Below are positions 34,212 to 42,631 of a DNA stretch of 46,523 nt, in pieces. Each line of letters begins with the position of its first letter. Positions within the stretch are counted from its first letter, which is position 1. The stretch spans positions 1-46,523 of the forward strand of contig UQZN01000020.1 of assembly GCA_900545535.1 (NCBI GenBank), written 5' to 3'. The notes under the pieces were generated by a model. The model was not told where the DNA came from and made no database searches. It saw only the letters and a list, made by a program, of their open reading frames with translations. This DNA comes from an uncultured Phascolarctobacterium sp. (GTDB taxonomy: Bacteria > Bacillota > Negativicutes > Acidaminococcales > Acidaminococcaceae). Made by a program: the position numbers and the translations under genes.

Positions 34212-35234
34212 ATGGCTCAGGTAACATTAGGCAAAACAGGTATCACTGTCAATAAAAACGGCTTCGGCGCACTGCCGATCCAGCGCATTTCACAGCAGGA
34301 CGCTGTTTATCTGCTGCACAAGGCTTTTGAGCACGGCATCAGGTTTTTTGATACTGCCCGCAGTTATACAGACAGCGAAGAAAAACTGGGAGTGGCTTTA
34401 AAAGGTATCCGCGAGCAGGTCTTTGTCGCTACCAAAACACCGTCGAAAACAGCAGAGGGCTTCTGGAAGGATCTGGAGACCAGCCTGCATTTACTGCAAA
34501 CTGATTATATAGATATTTATCAATTCCACAATCCTGATTTCTGCCCTAAACCGGGCGATGGCAGTGGTCTGTATGAGGCGATGCTGGAAGCGCAGGCACA
34601 GGGAAAAATCAGGTTTATCGGCATCACTAACCACCGTCTGGCCGTTGCCCATGAAGCGATCGCATCGGGGCTTTATGCGACGCTGCAATTTCCCTTCAGC
34701 TACTTGTCGACAGCTAAAGAGCTTGAACTGGTAGAGGCGTGTGCACAGCAGAAAATGGGCTTTATTGCCATGAAGGCGCTGGCAGGCGGGCTGATCAATA
34801 ATTCCGCCGCCGCTTATGCCTATCTGGCTCAGTTTGAGCATGTACTGCCTATCTGGGGCGTGCAGCGCGAGCGCGAGCTGGATGAATTTTTAAGCTATAT
34901 CGATCAGCCGCCGGTTTTGACTGGCGAGCTGCAGGCAGTAATCGATAAAGACCGTCAGGAACTGATCGGCAGCTTCTGCCGTGGCTGCGGCTACTGTATG
35001 CCCTGCCCGGTAGGTATCGAAATAAATTCCTGCGCCAGAATGTCATTGATGATCAGAAGGGCGCCGCAGGCAGCGCAGCTGACTGAAAAAGCGCAGGCTA
35101 TGATGCAGAAGATCGAAGACTGTCTGCATTGCGGTAAATGTAAGGCAAAATGCCCTTACGGCTTGGATACGCCCAAGCTTCTGGAAGAAAATTATCAGGA
35201 CTACCGCGAGATTCTGGCAGGTAAAGTCATCTAA
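34212..35234 (+). CDS. Aldo/keto reductase with two C-terminal [4Fe-4S] motifs
   Basis: A protein of 340 residues. The barrel (about 1-250) has the catalytic Asp and Tyr in FFDTARSYTDSEE, Lys in VATKTP and His in IYQFHNPD. The C-terminal part has CRGCGYCMPCP and CLHCGKCKAKCP, two ferredoxin-type cluster motifs. Such fusions are common in strict anaerobes and probably exchange electrons with ferredoxin; the substrate is unknown. The frame is open from 34137, but that part covers the terminator. ATG 34212 has GGGGG upstream, and the family N-terminus (LGKTGITVNKNGFGALP) fits. Confidence 0.87.
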   Translation: MAQVTLGKTGITVNKNGFGALPIQRISQQDAVYLLHKAFEHGIRFFDTARSYTDSEEKLGVALKGIREQVFVATKTPSKTAEGFWKDLETSLHLLQTDYIDIYQFHNPDFCPKPGDGSGLYEAMLEAQAQGKIRFIGITNHRLAVAHEAIASGLYATLQFPFSYLSTAKELELVEACAQQKMGFIAMKALAGGLINNSAAAYAYLAQFEHVLPIWGVQRERELDEFLSYIDQPPVLTGELQAVIDKDRQELIGSFCRGCGYCMPCPVGIEINSCARMSLMIRRAPQAAQLTEKAQAMMQKIEDCLHCGKCKAKCPYGLDTPKLLEENYQDYREILAGKVI

Positions 35235-35258
35235 AAGAAAAGTGCAGAAGTAAATCCC

Positions 35259-35296
35259 AAAGAGCTTAGCTTTTTAAGGCGCTAAGCTCTTTTTTT
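35259..35296 (+). terminator. Intrinsic terminator after the aldo/keto reductase gene
   Basis: A 12-base-pair perfect stem (AAAGAGCTTAGC at 35259-35270 with its complement at 35281-35292), 10-base loop and T7. Confidence 0.9.
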
Positions 35297-35325
35297 GTTA
35301 ATTTAAGGTTTATGGATTGTTAAAA

Positions 35326-35345
35326 TTATGATAAAATAGTGACAA
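35326..35345 (+). promoter_or_regulatory. Candidate extended -10 promoter of the sialidase-tct operon
   Basis: TATGATAAAAT again gives TGn-TAAAAT (-10 at 35332-35337). Nineteen of 20 bases match the element at 31132-31151. No clear -35 is present. Confidence 0.45.
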
Positions 35346-35381
35346 TAATTTTGAATAATGAGAATTTTTAGGAGGCTGGCA

Positions 35382-36413
35382 GTGCGTAAGGAACTGATAA
35401 TGCAGGAGTTACCTACCCGGATGTGTCATGCTTCGACGCTTCTGCGCCTTAACGACGGCACTATACTGTGCAGCTGGTTCGGTGGCAGCAGGGAAGGCGC
35501 TGCCGATGTTGGTATCTGGCTGGCGCGCCGTAGCAGCAGCGGCTGGCAAAAGCCCTTGCTTCTGGCTTCTGGCACTGCCGCGCACTGGAATCCTGTTTTA
35601 GCGCTGATAGATACAAGGATCATGCTGTTTTATAAGGTCGGCGCCCATATCAAAAGCTGGCAGACCTGGGTCATAAAATCCTGTGATAATGGCAGCAGCT
35701 GGTCGCAGCCCAGACAGCTTGTTGACGGCGATACTTCCGGCGGGCGCGGACCAGTGCGCAATAAACTGCTGCAGCTGCCAAATGGCAGACTGCTGGCCGG
35801 AGGCTCGACAGAGCAGGGGATCTGGCAGGCTTTTGTCGATACCTCTGAAGACGGAGGACGCAGCTGGCAGAAATCACAGCCGATCATGATAACAGGACTG
35901 CGCAGCAGCGGCGAACGCACTGTAGCGCGTGATAAAATTGCTATCCCGGTCAGTGAACAGTCTTTTTACGGACGCGGCGTCATTCAGCCCGCCTTGTGGA
36001 GCAGTGATACCGGAACGCTCCATATGCTGCTGCGCAGTACGGAAGGCAGTTTGTACCGCAGTGATTCCGAAGATAGCGGACAAAGCTGGAGCAGCGCTTA
36101 TGCTATAGATTTTCCCAATAATAACAGCGGTATCGATCTTGTGCTCAGCAATACTGATGGAGCGCTGTACCTGGTGTGTAATCCTGTAGCCGATAACTGG
36201 GGACAGCGTTCGCCGCTCTCTCTGTTCCGCTCGGCTGACAATGGCAGGAGTTGGGTCAAGCTGCTGGATTTGGACAGCGGCGACGGGGAATTTTCTTATC
36301 CCGCTATTATTGAAGCGTCAGGCACGCTTTATATTACCTATACATATCAACGGCAGAACATTGCTTTTTGGCAGGTGCCTGTTGACGAAGTTTGCCCGTC
36401 CGATATGCTGTAG
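35382..36413 (+). CDS. Sialidase-like BNR/Asp-box protein, no signal peptide
   Basis: A protein of 343 residues with four Asp boxes (SCDNGSSW, SEDGGRSW, SEDSGQSW and SADNGRSW), a six-bladed propeller pattern. The N-terminal region RMCHASTLLRLNDGTILCSWFGGSREG is shared with COG4692-type predicted neuraminidases; I quote its span, residues about 13-40, from CHASTLL to GGSREG. No export signal is seen, so it is cytoplasmic, unlike secreted sialidases. It may act on an imported sugar or be an unrelated hydrolase. GTG 35382 has AGGAGG 6 bases upstream; ATG 35358 and ATG 35400 are alternatives. It is the first gene of the tct operon. Confidence 0.72.
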   Translation: MRKELIMQELPTRMCHASTLLRLNDGTILCSWFGGSREGAADVGIWLARRSSSGWQKPLLLASGTAAHWNPVLALIDTRIMLFYKVGAHIKSWQTWVIKSCDNGSSWSQPRQLVDGDTSGGRGPVRNKLLQLPNGRLLAGGSTEQGIWQAFVDTSEDGGRSWQKSQPIMITGLRSSGERTVARDKIAIPVSEQSFYGRGVIQPALWSSDTGTLHMLLRSTEGSLYRSDSEDSGQSWSSAYAIDFPNNNSGIDLVLSNTDGALYLVCNPVADNWGQRSPLSLFRSADNGRSWVKLLDLDSGDGEFSYPAIIEASGTLYITYTYQRQNIAFWQVPVDEVCPSDML

Positions 36414-36455
36414 GCTGTTTTTGTAAAATTTTATGGAAAGTTGGAGGATTGAAAG

Positions 36456-37424
36456 ATGAAGAAGATTTTAACTACTGTTCTGGCATTGGTAATGATGCTG
36501 ACTTTGACGGCGGGCTGCGGCAGCGGCGATAAAAAAGCTGCTTATCCGCAGGACGGCGACATTACAGTCGTCATTCCCAAGGCTCCCGGCGGCGGTACCG
36601 ATGTTTCGGCCCGCGGCATGATCCAGTTCCTGCAGAAGGAGCTGCCCGGTTCTAAATTTTTACCGACCAATAAGCCTGACGGCGGCGGTGTGACCGGCAT
36701 GGTCGACGTTGCCAACGCCAAACCAGACGGTCATACGCTGGGTATGGTAACTGTAGAGCTGGCCATGTTCCCGCATCAGGGCAAAAGCAAAGTAACTTAT
36801 AAAGATTACGCCGCTATCTGTGCGCCTATCGCGGCGCCGGCAGCGCTGATCGTTCCCAGTGAAGCGCCGTACAACACCGTCGATGAATTTGTTGCCTATG
36901 CTAAAGCTAATCCCGGCAAGGTACAAATGGGCAATTCCGGTACCGGTGCGATCTGGCATATCGCCGCACTTTCTTTTGAAGAGGAATTCGGCGTGAAATT
37001 CAAACATGTTCCGTATCCGAAAGGATCTGCTGATATTGCCGCAGCTTTGGCAGGTAAACATATCGACGCTACTTTGGCTGATCCGTCTGTTTTCAAAAGC
37101 CAGGTCGATGCCGGCAATTTGAAAATTTTAGCTGTGATGGCAGCCAGCCGTTCAGAAATCTATCCGAACGTGCCGACCTTCAAGGAGCTGGGCCACGATA
37201 TGACGATCAGAGCCTGGGCGGCTTTGGTAGCTCCTAAGGACACTCCTAAAGAAAAACTTGAAGTTCTGCGCAGCGCTGCCAAAAAAGTCTGCGAATCGAA
37301 AGAGTTCAAAGAATATTTCATCAAGCAGGGTATCGATCCGACTGTTATCATTGGCGATGAATGCGCTAAAATGATGCAGGATGACGATGCGATGTATGCA
37401 AAATTCCTTGGGAAAGCCAAATAA
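36456..37424 (+). CDS. tctC: Tripartite tricarboxylate transporter substrate-binding lipoprotein
   Basis: A protein of 322 residues. A lipoprotein signal ends at LTAGC with the lipidated Cys at position 21. The mature part matches TctC/Bug proteins: ITVVIPKAPGGGTDVSARG, GNSGTGAIWHIAAL, KHVPYPKGSADIAAALAGKHID and AWAALVAPKDTPKE. It captures a carboxylate ligand outside the inner membrane and passes it to TctAB. The ligand cannot be read from sequence; a di- or tricarboxylate is the usual choice. GGAGG precedes the ATG. It lies 42 bases after the sialidase-like gene. Confidence 0.87.
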   Translation: MKKILTTVLALVMMLTLTAGCGSGDKKAAYPQDGDITVVIPKAPGGGTDVSARGMIQFLQKELPGSKFLPTNKPDGGGVTGMVDVANAKPDGHTLGMVTVELAMFPHQGKSKVTYKDYAAICAPIAAPAALIVPSEAPYNTVDEFVAYAKANPGKVQMGNSGTGAIWHIAALSFEEEFGVKFKHVPYPKGSADIAAALAGKHIDATLADPSVFKSQVDAGNLKILAVMAASRSEIYPNVPTFKELGHDMTIRAWAALVAPKDTPKEKLEVLRSAAKKVCESKEFKEYFIKQGIDPTVIIGDECAKMMQDDDAMYAKFLGKAK

Positions 37425-37442
37425 AATTAATTGAGAAAAACT

Positions 37443-37472
37443 GCTCCGTCGGTATGTGCCGGCGGAGCTTTT
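37443..37472 (+). terminator. Hairpin terminator inside the tct operon
   Basis: GCTCCGTCGG (37443-37452) pairs with CCGGCGGAGC (37459-37468), one G-T pair, 6-base loop, then TTTT. It lies between tctC and tctB, so it should let only part of transcription through. Confidence 0.7.
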
Positions 37473-37490
37473 AAAAGGATTTAGATACTG

Positions 37491-37961
37491 ATGATCGATA
37501 TGAAGCTTTGCAACTATCTGATAGGCGTACTGGGGCTGCTGCTGGGTCTTTTTATGATGCATTCAGCATCAGCGTTCCCGCTGTCCATGACGGAAACAGG
37601 TCCTGGGGCAGGGGTGTGGCCTTTTGCTTTGGGCGTTGTTTTGGCACTGGCAGGCCTGGTACTTTTGGGGCATACCTTTTGGAATAGAAAATCCCTCGCA
37701 GTGAGGCTGGTCGTGATCAATACGCCTGCCAATCTTCGGGTTTATATCGTTATGGGGCTGGCCGTGCTTTTTTGCCTGGTGATCGAACTGCTGGGCTTTT
37801 ATCTGGCGGCGCTGCTGATGATCCCCGCCGTGATGCTGGTCCTGGGCTGCCGCAGCCTGCTGCGGATCGCGCTGACGGCTGTGCTGACGGTTGGCTTTAT
37901 CTATCTGATCTTTGATATTTTGCTGAGCACCAAGCTGCCGCAGTCAATGTTTTTAGGATAG
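37491..37961 (+). CDS. tctB: Tripartite tricarboxylate transporter small membrane subunit
   Basis: A protein of 156 residues with four hydrophobic segments (about 7-25, 43-62, 85-103, 106-145), as in TctB. It forms the membrane part with TctA. Two close ATG codons, 37491 and 37500, are possible starts; AAAAGGA at 37473-37479 favours the first only slightly. TctB sequences vary widely, so position between tctC and tctA is the main support. Confidence 0.83.
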   Translation: MIDMKLCNYLIGVLGLLLGLFMMHSASAFPLSMTETGPGAGVWPFALGVVLALAGLVLLGHTFWNRKSLAVRLVVINTPANLRVYIVMGLAVLFCLVIELLGFYLAALLMIPAVMLVLGCRSLLRIALTAVLTVGFIYLIFDILLSTKLPQSMFLG

Positions 37962-37974
37962 GGGGTTACAGATC

Positions 37975-39462
37975 ATGACCGATATTTTAACAGCTTTAGA
38001 AATGATTTTTGTGCCCTTAAATCTGCTGGGACTTATTTTCGGGGTCGGTGCCGGGATCGCGTTTGGCGCTATGCCGGGCCTCAGCGTCAATATGGGACTG
38101 GCGCTGCTGTTTCCGCTGACCTTCACTTTTCAGGGGATGGGCGGCATTTTAATACTGATCGGCATTTACTGCGGCGCGATCTACGGCGGCTCGATTTCGG
38201 CTATCCTGCTCAAAACTCCGGGAACGCCGGCTTCTGTTGCCACTACGCTGGACGGCTATCCGATGGCGACCGTATTGAAGCAGCCGGGGCGCGCGCTGGG
38301 GCTTTCTACTCTTGCCAGCACCTTTGGCGGTATTTTCAGCACGATCTGCCTGATCATTATGGCGCCGCAGCTGGCAAAGGTTTCTCTGCAATTTTCCAAG
38401 CCGGAATATTTCGCGCTGGCGATCTTTGGTCTCAGTATCATCACCAGCGTTTCTTCAGGCTCTGTCATTAAAGGCATCATGGGCGGCGTCATCGGTTTAT
38501 TCCTGGCAACGGTGGGGATCGACGCCATGAGCGGCGAGATCCGCTTTACTCTGGATACCACCTATCTTTTAGGCGGGGTTTCATTTATCCCTATTCTGAT
38601 CGGTCTGTTCGCGTTTGCGCAGATGCTGACCACAGTAGAGGAATATTATCATAAACAGACGGGGCTGCAGCAGGAGGTAAAGCTCGACCGGGTATTGCCC
38701 TCCTGGAGCGATTTTAAACGTGTTTTCTTGACACTGGTGCGTTCCTCGTTTATCGGTACCTTTATTGGCTGCGTACCGGGTACAGGCGGGGATATAGCTT
38801 CTTTTGTTTCCTATGACCAGGCCAAACGCTGGTCCAGTCATAAAGAGAAGTTCGGTACCGGTGAACCGGAAGGGGTCTGCGCACCGGAAGCCGGCAATAA
38901 TGCTGTATCGGGCGGTGCTTTTATACCGGTGCTGACGCTGGGGATACCGGGTGACGGAGCCACGGCGATCATGCTGGGCGCCCTGATGGTGCAGGGATTG
39001 CAGCCGGGGCCGCTACTGTTTGTCGAAAAGGCGCCGGACGTTTATGCGATCTTCATCGGTCTTTTGCTGGCAAACGTCATCATGTCGCTGATGGGCTTTT
39101 CGCTGATCAGACTGTTTGTTAAAGTGGTGAACGTACCGACAGAAATCCTGCTGCCGATCATCATTATGCTGACCTTTGTTGGTACTTATTCTTACAATCA
39201 TTCCATGAACGACGTTTATCTGATGGTCGCCGCCGGCATTATCGGTTATTTTTTGAATAAAACAGAATTTTCCATGTCGGCTATCGTTATCGGCATTATT
39301 CTGGGCGGGATGGCAGAACAGAATTTCGTAGGCTCGCTGATCATGAGCGACGGCAGCTTTTCGGTATTCTGGACGCGGCCGATCTGCCTGCTGTTTTTGA
39401 CGGCGGCATTTATTTCGCTGCTGTCACCGTTTTTAGGCAAACTGCTCCGTTTAAAAAAATAA
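37975..39462 (+). CDS. tctA: Tripartite tricarboxylate transporter large membrane subunit
   Basis: A protein of 495 residues with about 11-12 membrane segments. TctA signatures are AFGAMPGLSVNMGLALLFPL near the N-terminus, GIYCGAIYGGSISAILLKTP, GTPASVATTLDGYPMA, GCVPGTGGDIASFVSYDQAK and NNAVSGGAFIPVLTLGIPG. It is the main channel and uses an ion gradient. It follows tctB by 13 bases with GGGGG before the ATG. Codon use is richer in CTG and GCG here than in the first 30 kb. Confidence 0.92.
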   Translation: MTDILTALEMIFVPLNLLGLIFGVGAGIAFGAMPGLSVNMGLALLFPLTFTFQGMGGILILIGIYCGAIYGGSISAILLKTPGTPASVATTLDGYPMATVLKQPGRALGLSTLASTFGGIFSTICLIIMAPQLAKVSLQFSKPEYFALAIFGLSIITSVSSGSVIKGIMGGVIGLFLATVGIDAMSGEIRFTLDTTYLLGGVSFIPILIGLFAFAQMLTTVEEYYHKQTGLQQEVKLDRVLPSWSDFKRVFLTLVRSSFIGTFIGCVPGTGGDIASFVSYDQAKRWSSHKEKFGTGEPEGVCAPEAGNNAVSGGAFIPVLTLGIPGDGATAIMLGALMVQGLQPGPLLFVEKAPDVYAIFIGLLLANVIMSLMGFSLIRLFVKVVNVPTEILLPIIIMLTFVGTYSYNHSMNDVYLMVAAGIIGYFLNKTEFSMSAIVIGIILGGMAEQNFVGSLIMSDGSFSVFWTRPICLLFLTAAFISLLSPFLGKLLRLKK

Positions 39463-39468
39463 AGCATT

Positions 39469-39508
39469 TAAAAGCACAGGTATAAAGCCTGTGCTTTTAG
39501 AATTTTTT
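39469..39508 (+). terminator. Intrinsic terminator after tctA
   Basis: A 12-base-pair stem (TAAAAGCACAGG at 39469-39480 with its complement at 39488-39499), 7-base loop, then GAATTTTTT. Confidence 0.8.
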
Positions 39509-39641
39509 ACAGGCCTGCAGAACAGGTAAAATATACGGCAAAGATTTTTTAAGAAAATTTTAAAAAGTAAAAGGAAAAATGCGATTTATGGCGAATACAA
39601 TCAGGTAACCTAAATTGTGAAAACTTAGAGGAGGCAGAAGA

Positions 39642-41729
39642 ATGCATACTTACAGTATGGAGCTTGGCGGCAGAACGCTTACCATGGAGATCGGTAAGAT
39701 CGCCAAGCAGGCAAATGGATCCGTTTTAGTTCGTTATGGCGATACCGCAGTAGTTGTTGCGGTAACTGGTACAAAAACACCCAGGGAAGGAGTAGACTTC
39801 TTTCCGTTGACTGTAGATTTTGAAGAAAAAATGTACGCTGTCGGTAAAATCCCCGGCGGCTTTATTAAACGCGAAGGCCGTCCCGGCGAGCAGGCTATTT
39901 TGACCAGCCGTCTGATCGACCGTCCGATCCGTCCGATGTTCCCTGACGGGTATCATAATGATGTGCAGATCGTAGCTACTGCCGTATCTGTCGATCCTGA
40001 TAATGCTCCGGATATGCCGGCAATGATCGGCGCTTCCTGCGCTTTATCTATTTCCGATATTCCCTTTGAAGGCCCGATCGCAGGTGTGCGCGTCGGCCTT
40101 GTTGACGGCGAGTTCGTGATCTGTCCTACTGTCGAACAGGCACAGGCCAGTTTATTGAACCTGGCAGTTGCCGGTACTAAAGACGCTATTTTGATGGTTG
40201 AAGCAGGTGCTAAAGAAGTTTCTGAAGAAACTATGCTTGACGCTATCTGGTTCGCTCACGGCGTTATCAAAGAGCTGGTTGCTTTCCAGGAAAAAATCAT
40301 GGCGGAAGTCGGCAAACCGAAAATGGAAGTTCCTGTTTATGAACCTCCTGCTGAGATCGCTGCCGAGATCGAAGCCTATGGCGCAGATAAATTGAAAGAA
40401 GCCCTGATGGACGCTAATAAATTAGAGCGTGAAGAAAACGTTGCTAAGGTAAAAGCTGAAATCGCCGAAGTATTTATCGAAAAATATCCTGATAATGCTA
40501 AAGACGTAGCTTATATCACCCAGAAGCTGGTGAAAAAGATCGTTCGCCGCACTATTTCCGTTGATAAGATCCGTCCTGACGGACGTCAGCTGGACGAAGT
40601 ACGTCCTGTTACCTGCGAAGTAGGTCTTTTGGCACGTCCGCATGGCAGCGCGCTCTTTACCCGCGGCCAAACTCAGATCCTCAATGTTCTGGCACTGGCT
40701 CCGCTGCGTGAAGCACAGATCCTTGACGGCCTGGGCGTAGAAGATACCAAGCGTTATATCCATCACTACAACTTCCCTCCGTACAGCGTTGGCGAAACCA
40801 AACCGATGCGCAGTCCCGGTCGTCGTGAGATCGGTCACGGCGCTTTGGCAGAACGCGCTTTGCTGCCGGTCATTCCTTCCGAAGACGAATTCCCGTATGC
40901 GATCCGCCTGGTTTCTGAAACGCTGGAATCCAACGGTTCTTCCTCTATGGGCAGCGTCTGCGCCAGCACCCTGTCTTTGATGGATGCAGGCGTACCTATC
41001 AAAGCTCCTGTAGCAGGCGTAGCAATGGGTCTGGTCAAAGACGGCGAATATTTCACTATCCTTACCGATATCCAGGGCCTGGAAGACGCTTTGGGCGATA
41101 TGGACTTTAAGGTTGCCGGTACTGATAAAGGCATCACCGCGATCCAGATGGATATCAAGATCGACGGTATCAATAAAGACATCTTCACGCAGGCTTTGGC
41201 ACAGGCTAAACGCGGCCGCGACCATATCATGGGCATCATGATGGAATGCATTTCCGAACCGCGCAAAGAGCTGTCCCAATATGCTCCGAAGATCACTACG
41301 ATCAGCGTAGATCCTGAAAAGATCAGCAAAGTTATTGGCCCTGGCGGCAAAATGATCAAAAAGATCGTGGAAGAAACCGGCGCTAAAATCGACATCGACG
41401 ACAGCGGTAAAGTTTTCATCGCTGCTGTCAACAGCGAATCTGCCGCTAAAGCTATCGATATGATCCACGGTATCGTTGCCGATGCAGAAGTGGGCAAGGT
41501 CTATACCGGTAAAGTTACCCGCCTGATGAACTTCGGCGCTTTTGTCGAGATCCTTCCGGGTAAAGAAGGCCTGGTACACATTTCCCAGCTTTCCACCGAA
41601 CGCGTAGGCAAGGTTGAAGATGTGGTTTCTGTTGGCGACGAAATCGTCGTTAAAGTGACCGAGATCGACCAAAAAGGTCGTATCAACCTGTCCCGTAAAG
41701 CAGTACTCTCTACCGGTCTTGAAAAATAA
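39642..41729 (+). CDS. pnp: Polyribonucleotide nucleotidyltransferase (PNPase)
   Basis: A protein of 695 residues with two RNase PH domains (about 1-230 and 300-540), a KH domain with VIGPGGKMIKKI near residue 562, and a C-terminal S1 domain (YTGKVTRLMNFGAFVEILPG and LVHISQLS). It degrades RNA 3' to 5' with phosphate and can also add tails. AGAGGAGG precedes the ATG. The 179-base upstream spacer has a possible promoter (TTTACA at 39506, TAAAAT at 39527-39532, spacer 15) and an AT-rich leader. No rpsO, its usual upstream partner, is present. Confidence 0.95.
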   Translation: MHTYSMELGGRTLTMEIGKIAKQANGSVLVRYGDTAVVVAVTGTKTPREGVDFFPLTVDFEEKMYAVGKIPGGFIKREGRPGEQAILTSRLIDRPIRPMFPDGYHNDVQIVATAVSVDPDNAPDMPAMIGASCALSISDIPFEGPIAGVRVGLVDGEFVICPTVEQAQASLLNLAVAGTKDAILMVEAGAKEVSEETMLDAIWFAHGVIKELVAFQEKIMAEVGKPKMEVPVYEPPAEIAAEIEAYGADKLKEALMDANKLEREENVAKVKAEIAEVFIEKYPDNAKDVAYITQKLVKKIVRRTISVDKIRPDGRQLDEVRPVTCEVGLLARPHGSALFTRGQTQILNVLALAPLREAQILDGLGVEDTKRYIHHYNFPPYSVGETKPMRSPGRREIGHGALAERALLPVIPSEDEFPYAIRLVSETLESNGSSSMGSVCASTLSLMDAGVPIKAPVAGVAMGLVKDGEYFTILTDIQGLEDALGDMDFKVAGTDKGITAIQMDIKIDGINKDIFTQALAQAKRGRDHIMGIMMECISEPRKELSQYAPKITTISVDPEKISKVIGPGGKMIKKIVEETGAKIDIDDSGKVFIAAVNSESAAKAIDMIHGIVADAEVGKVYTGKVTRLMNFGAFVEILPGKEGLVHISQLSTERVGKVEDVVSVGDEIVVKVTEIDQKGRINLSRKAVLSTGLEK

Positions 41730-41741
41730 GCAATAAATTTC

Positions 41742-41773
41742 AAATCCCGCTGATTCCTTCGGCGGGATTTTTT
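41742..41773 (+). terminator. Intrinsic terminator after pnp
   Basis: AAATCCCGC (41742-41750) pairs with GCGGGATTT (41762-41770), followed by T6. Confidence 0.85.
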
Positions 41774-41789
41774 GTAAGCGAGGTGCACT

Positions 41790-42242
41790 ATGAAAATAAG
41801 AGGCTTTGAAAAAATCACTAAATATGCTGCGGTCGAGTTTCCGATGCCGGAGCGTAAAACCCAGAAATCTGCCGGCTACGACATCTGTCTGCCGGAGGAT
41901 ATTGAACTGCTGCCGGGAAAATTGCAGCTGGTGCCGACAGGCATCAAGGCTTATATGCAGGACGATGAGTATTTGGGCGTGCATATCCGTTCCAGTATCG
42001 CCGTTAAAAAACATATCTCCCTGGTCAATAATCAGGGCATCATCGACGCTGACTATTATAACAACGCCGATAACGAAGGCCATATCATGCTGGCGCTGCT
42101 GAATATGGGAACTGAGCCGGTAGCGCTGAAAAAAGATGAGCGCGTAGCGCAGGGTATTTTTTATAAATATCTGGTAGCTGACGGAGATGCCGACATCGAT
42201 AAAGCAGTCCGCGGCGGCGGCTTTGGCAGCACGAAAGCCTGA
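41790..42242 (+). CDS. dut: dUTPase
   Basis: A protein of 150 residues with the five motifs of trimeric dUTPases in order: AGYDI, RSSIAVK, GIIDADYY (catalytic Asp), RVAQGIF and the C-terminal arm RGGGFGST. It hydrolyses dUTP to dUMP and keeps uracil out of DNA. GCGAGG precedes ATG 41790. It lies 60 bases after pnp with a terminator between, so it relies on read-through or its own promoter, which I do not see. Confidence 0.92.
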   Translation: MKIRGFEKITKYAAVEFPMPERKTQKSAGYDICLPEDIELLPGKLQLVPTGIKAYMQDDEYLGVHIRSSIAVKKHISLVNNQGIIDADYYNNADNEGHIMLALLNMGTEPVALKKDERVAQGIFYKYLVADGDADIDKAVRGGGFGSTKA

Positions 42243-42269
42243 ACAAATTTCTAAATAGTTAAGTCATCC

Positions 42270-42300
42270 AAGTACCGTTTTGATAACGGTACTTTTTTTT
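42270..42300 (+). terminator. Intrinsic terminator after dut
   Basis: AAGTACCGTT (42270-42279) pairs perfectly with AACGGTACTT (42285-42294), loop TTGAT, then T8. Confidence 0.9.
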
Positions 42301-42464
42301 ATGCCTTTTTTTAGGGTAAAGGCGGGCAAAAGTACGCCATACCGGCAGCCTTTGCAGCTTTATGAAAAATTTTACCAATGGCGGACAGGCAGTAACTTCG
42401 GCGGCTGGCAAAACGTAAGGGCAATAGATAACCAAGCTGCGGCGAATATATCTGCTCGTATGTC
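42301..42464. other. Unassigned spacer between dut and the autotransporter gene
   Basis: The spacer shows no confident gene. A frame from ATG 42301 reads through to 42498 on the + strand with a protein-like composition (FYQWRTGSNFGGWQNVRA), but it has no ribosome binding site and overlaps both the terminator tract and the next promoter. It may be decayed coding sequence. Confidence 0.3.
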
Positions 42465-42492
42465 TTGTGGGGGGGTACAGACGTGCTATAAT
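42465..42492 (+). promoter_or_regulatory. Likely autotransporter promoter with a G7 tract between -35 and -10
   Basis: TTGTGG (42465-42470), a 16-base spacer, then TGC-TATAAT (-10 at 42487-42492, extended). Seven G residues at 42469-42475 overlap the end of the -35 and start of the spacer. The leader, about 130 bases, contains an AT-rich hairpin, 42524-42534 with 42545-42555. Confidence 0.6.
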
Positions 42493-42631
42493 TATTAAAA
42501 TATTACTTATAAGAATAAACATTAACTTTGATTTCTAAAACAATAAATTAAAGTTTAAAACAACAAACAAAAAGTGGATTTCATAGTAGTTGAACTATAA
42601 AAACATATTAAAAAATGGAGGCGTATAAAGG

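Noticed and set aside
40422..42083. A 553-codon open frame on the minus strand opposite pnp and dut
   Set aside because: It lies fully antisense to two unmistakable genes and crosses the pnp terminator. Its composition is that expected from the reversed codon bias of pnp, and it has no recognisable motif.
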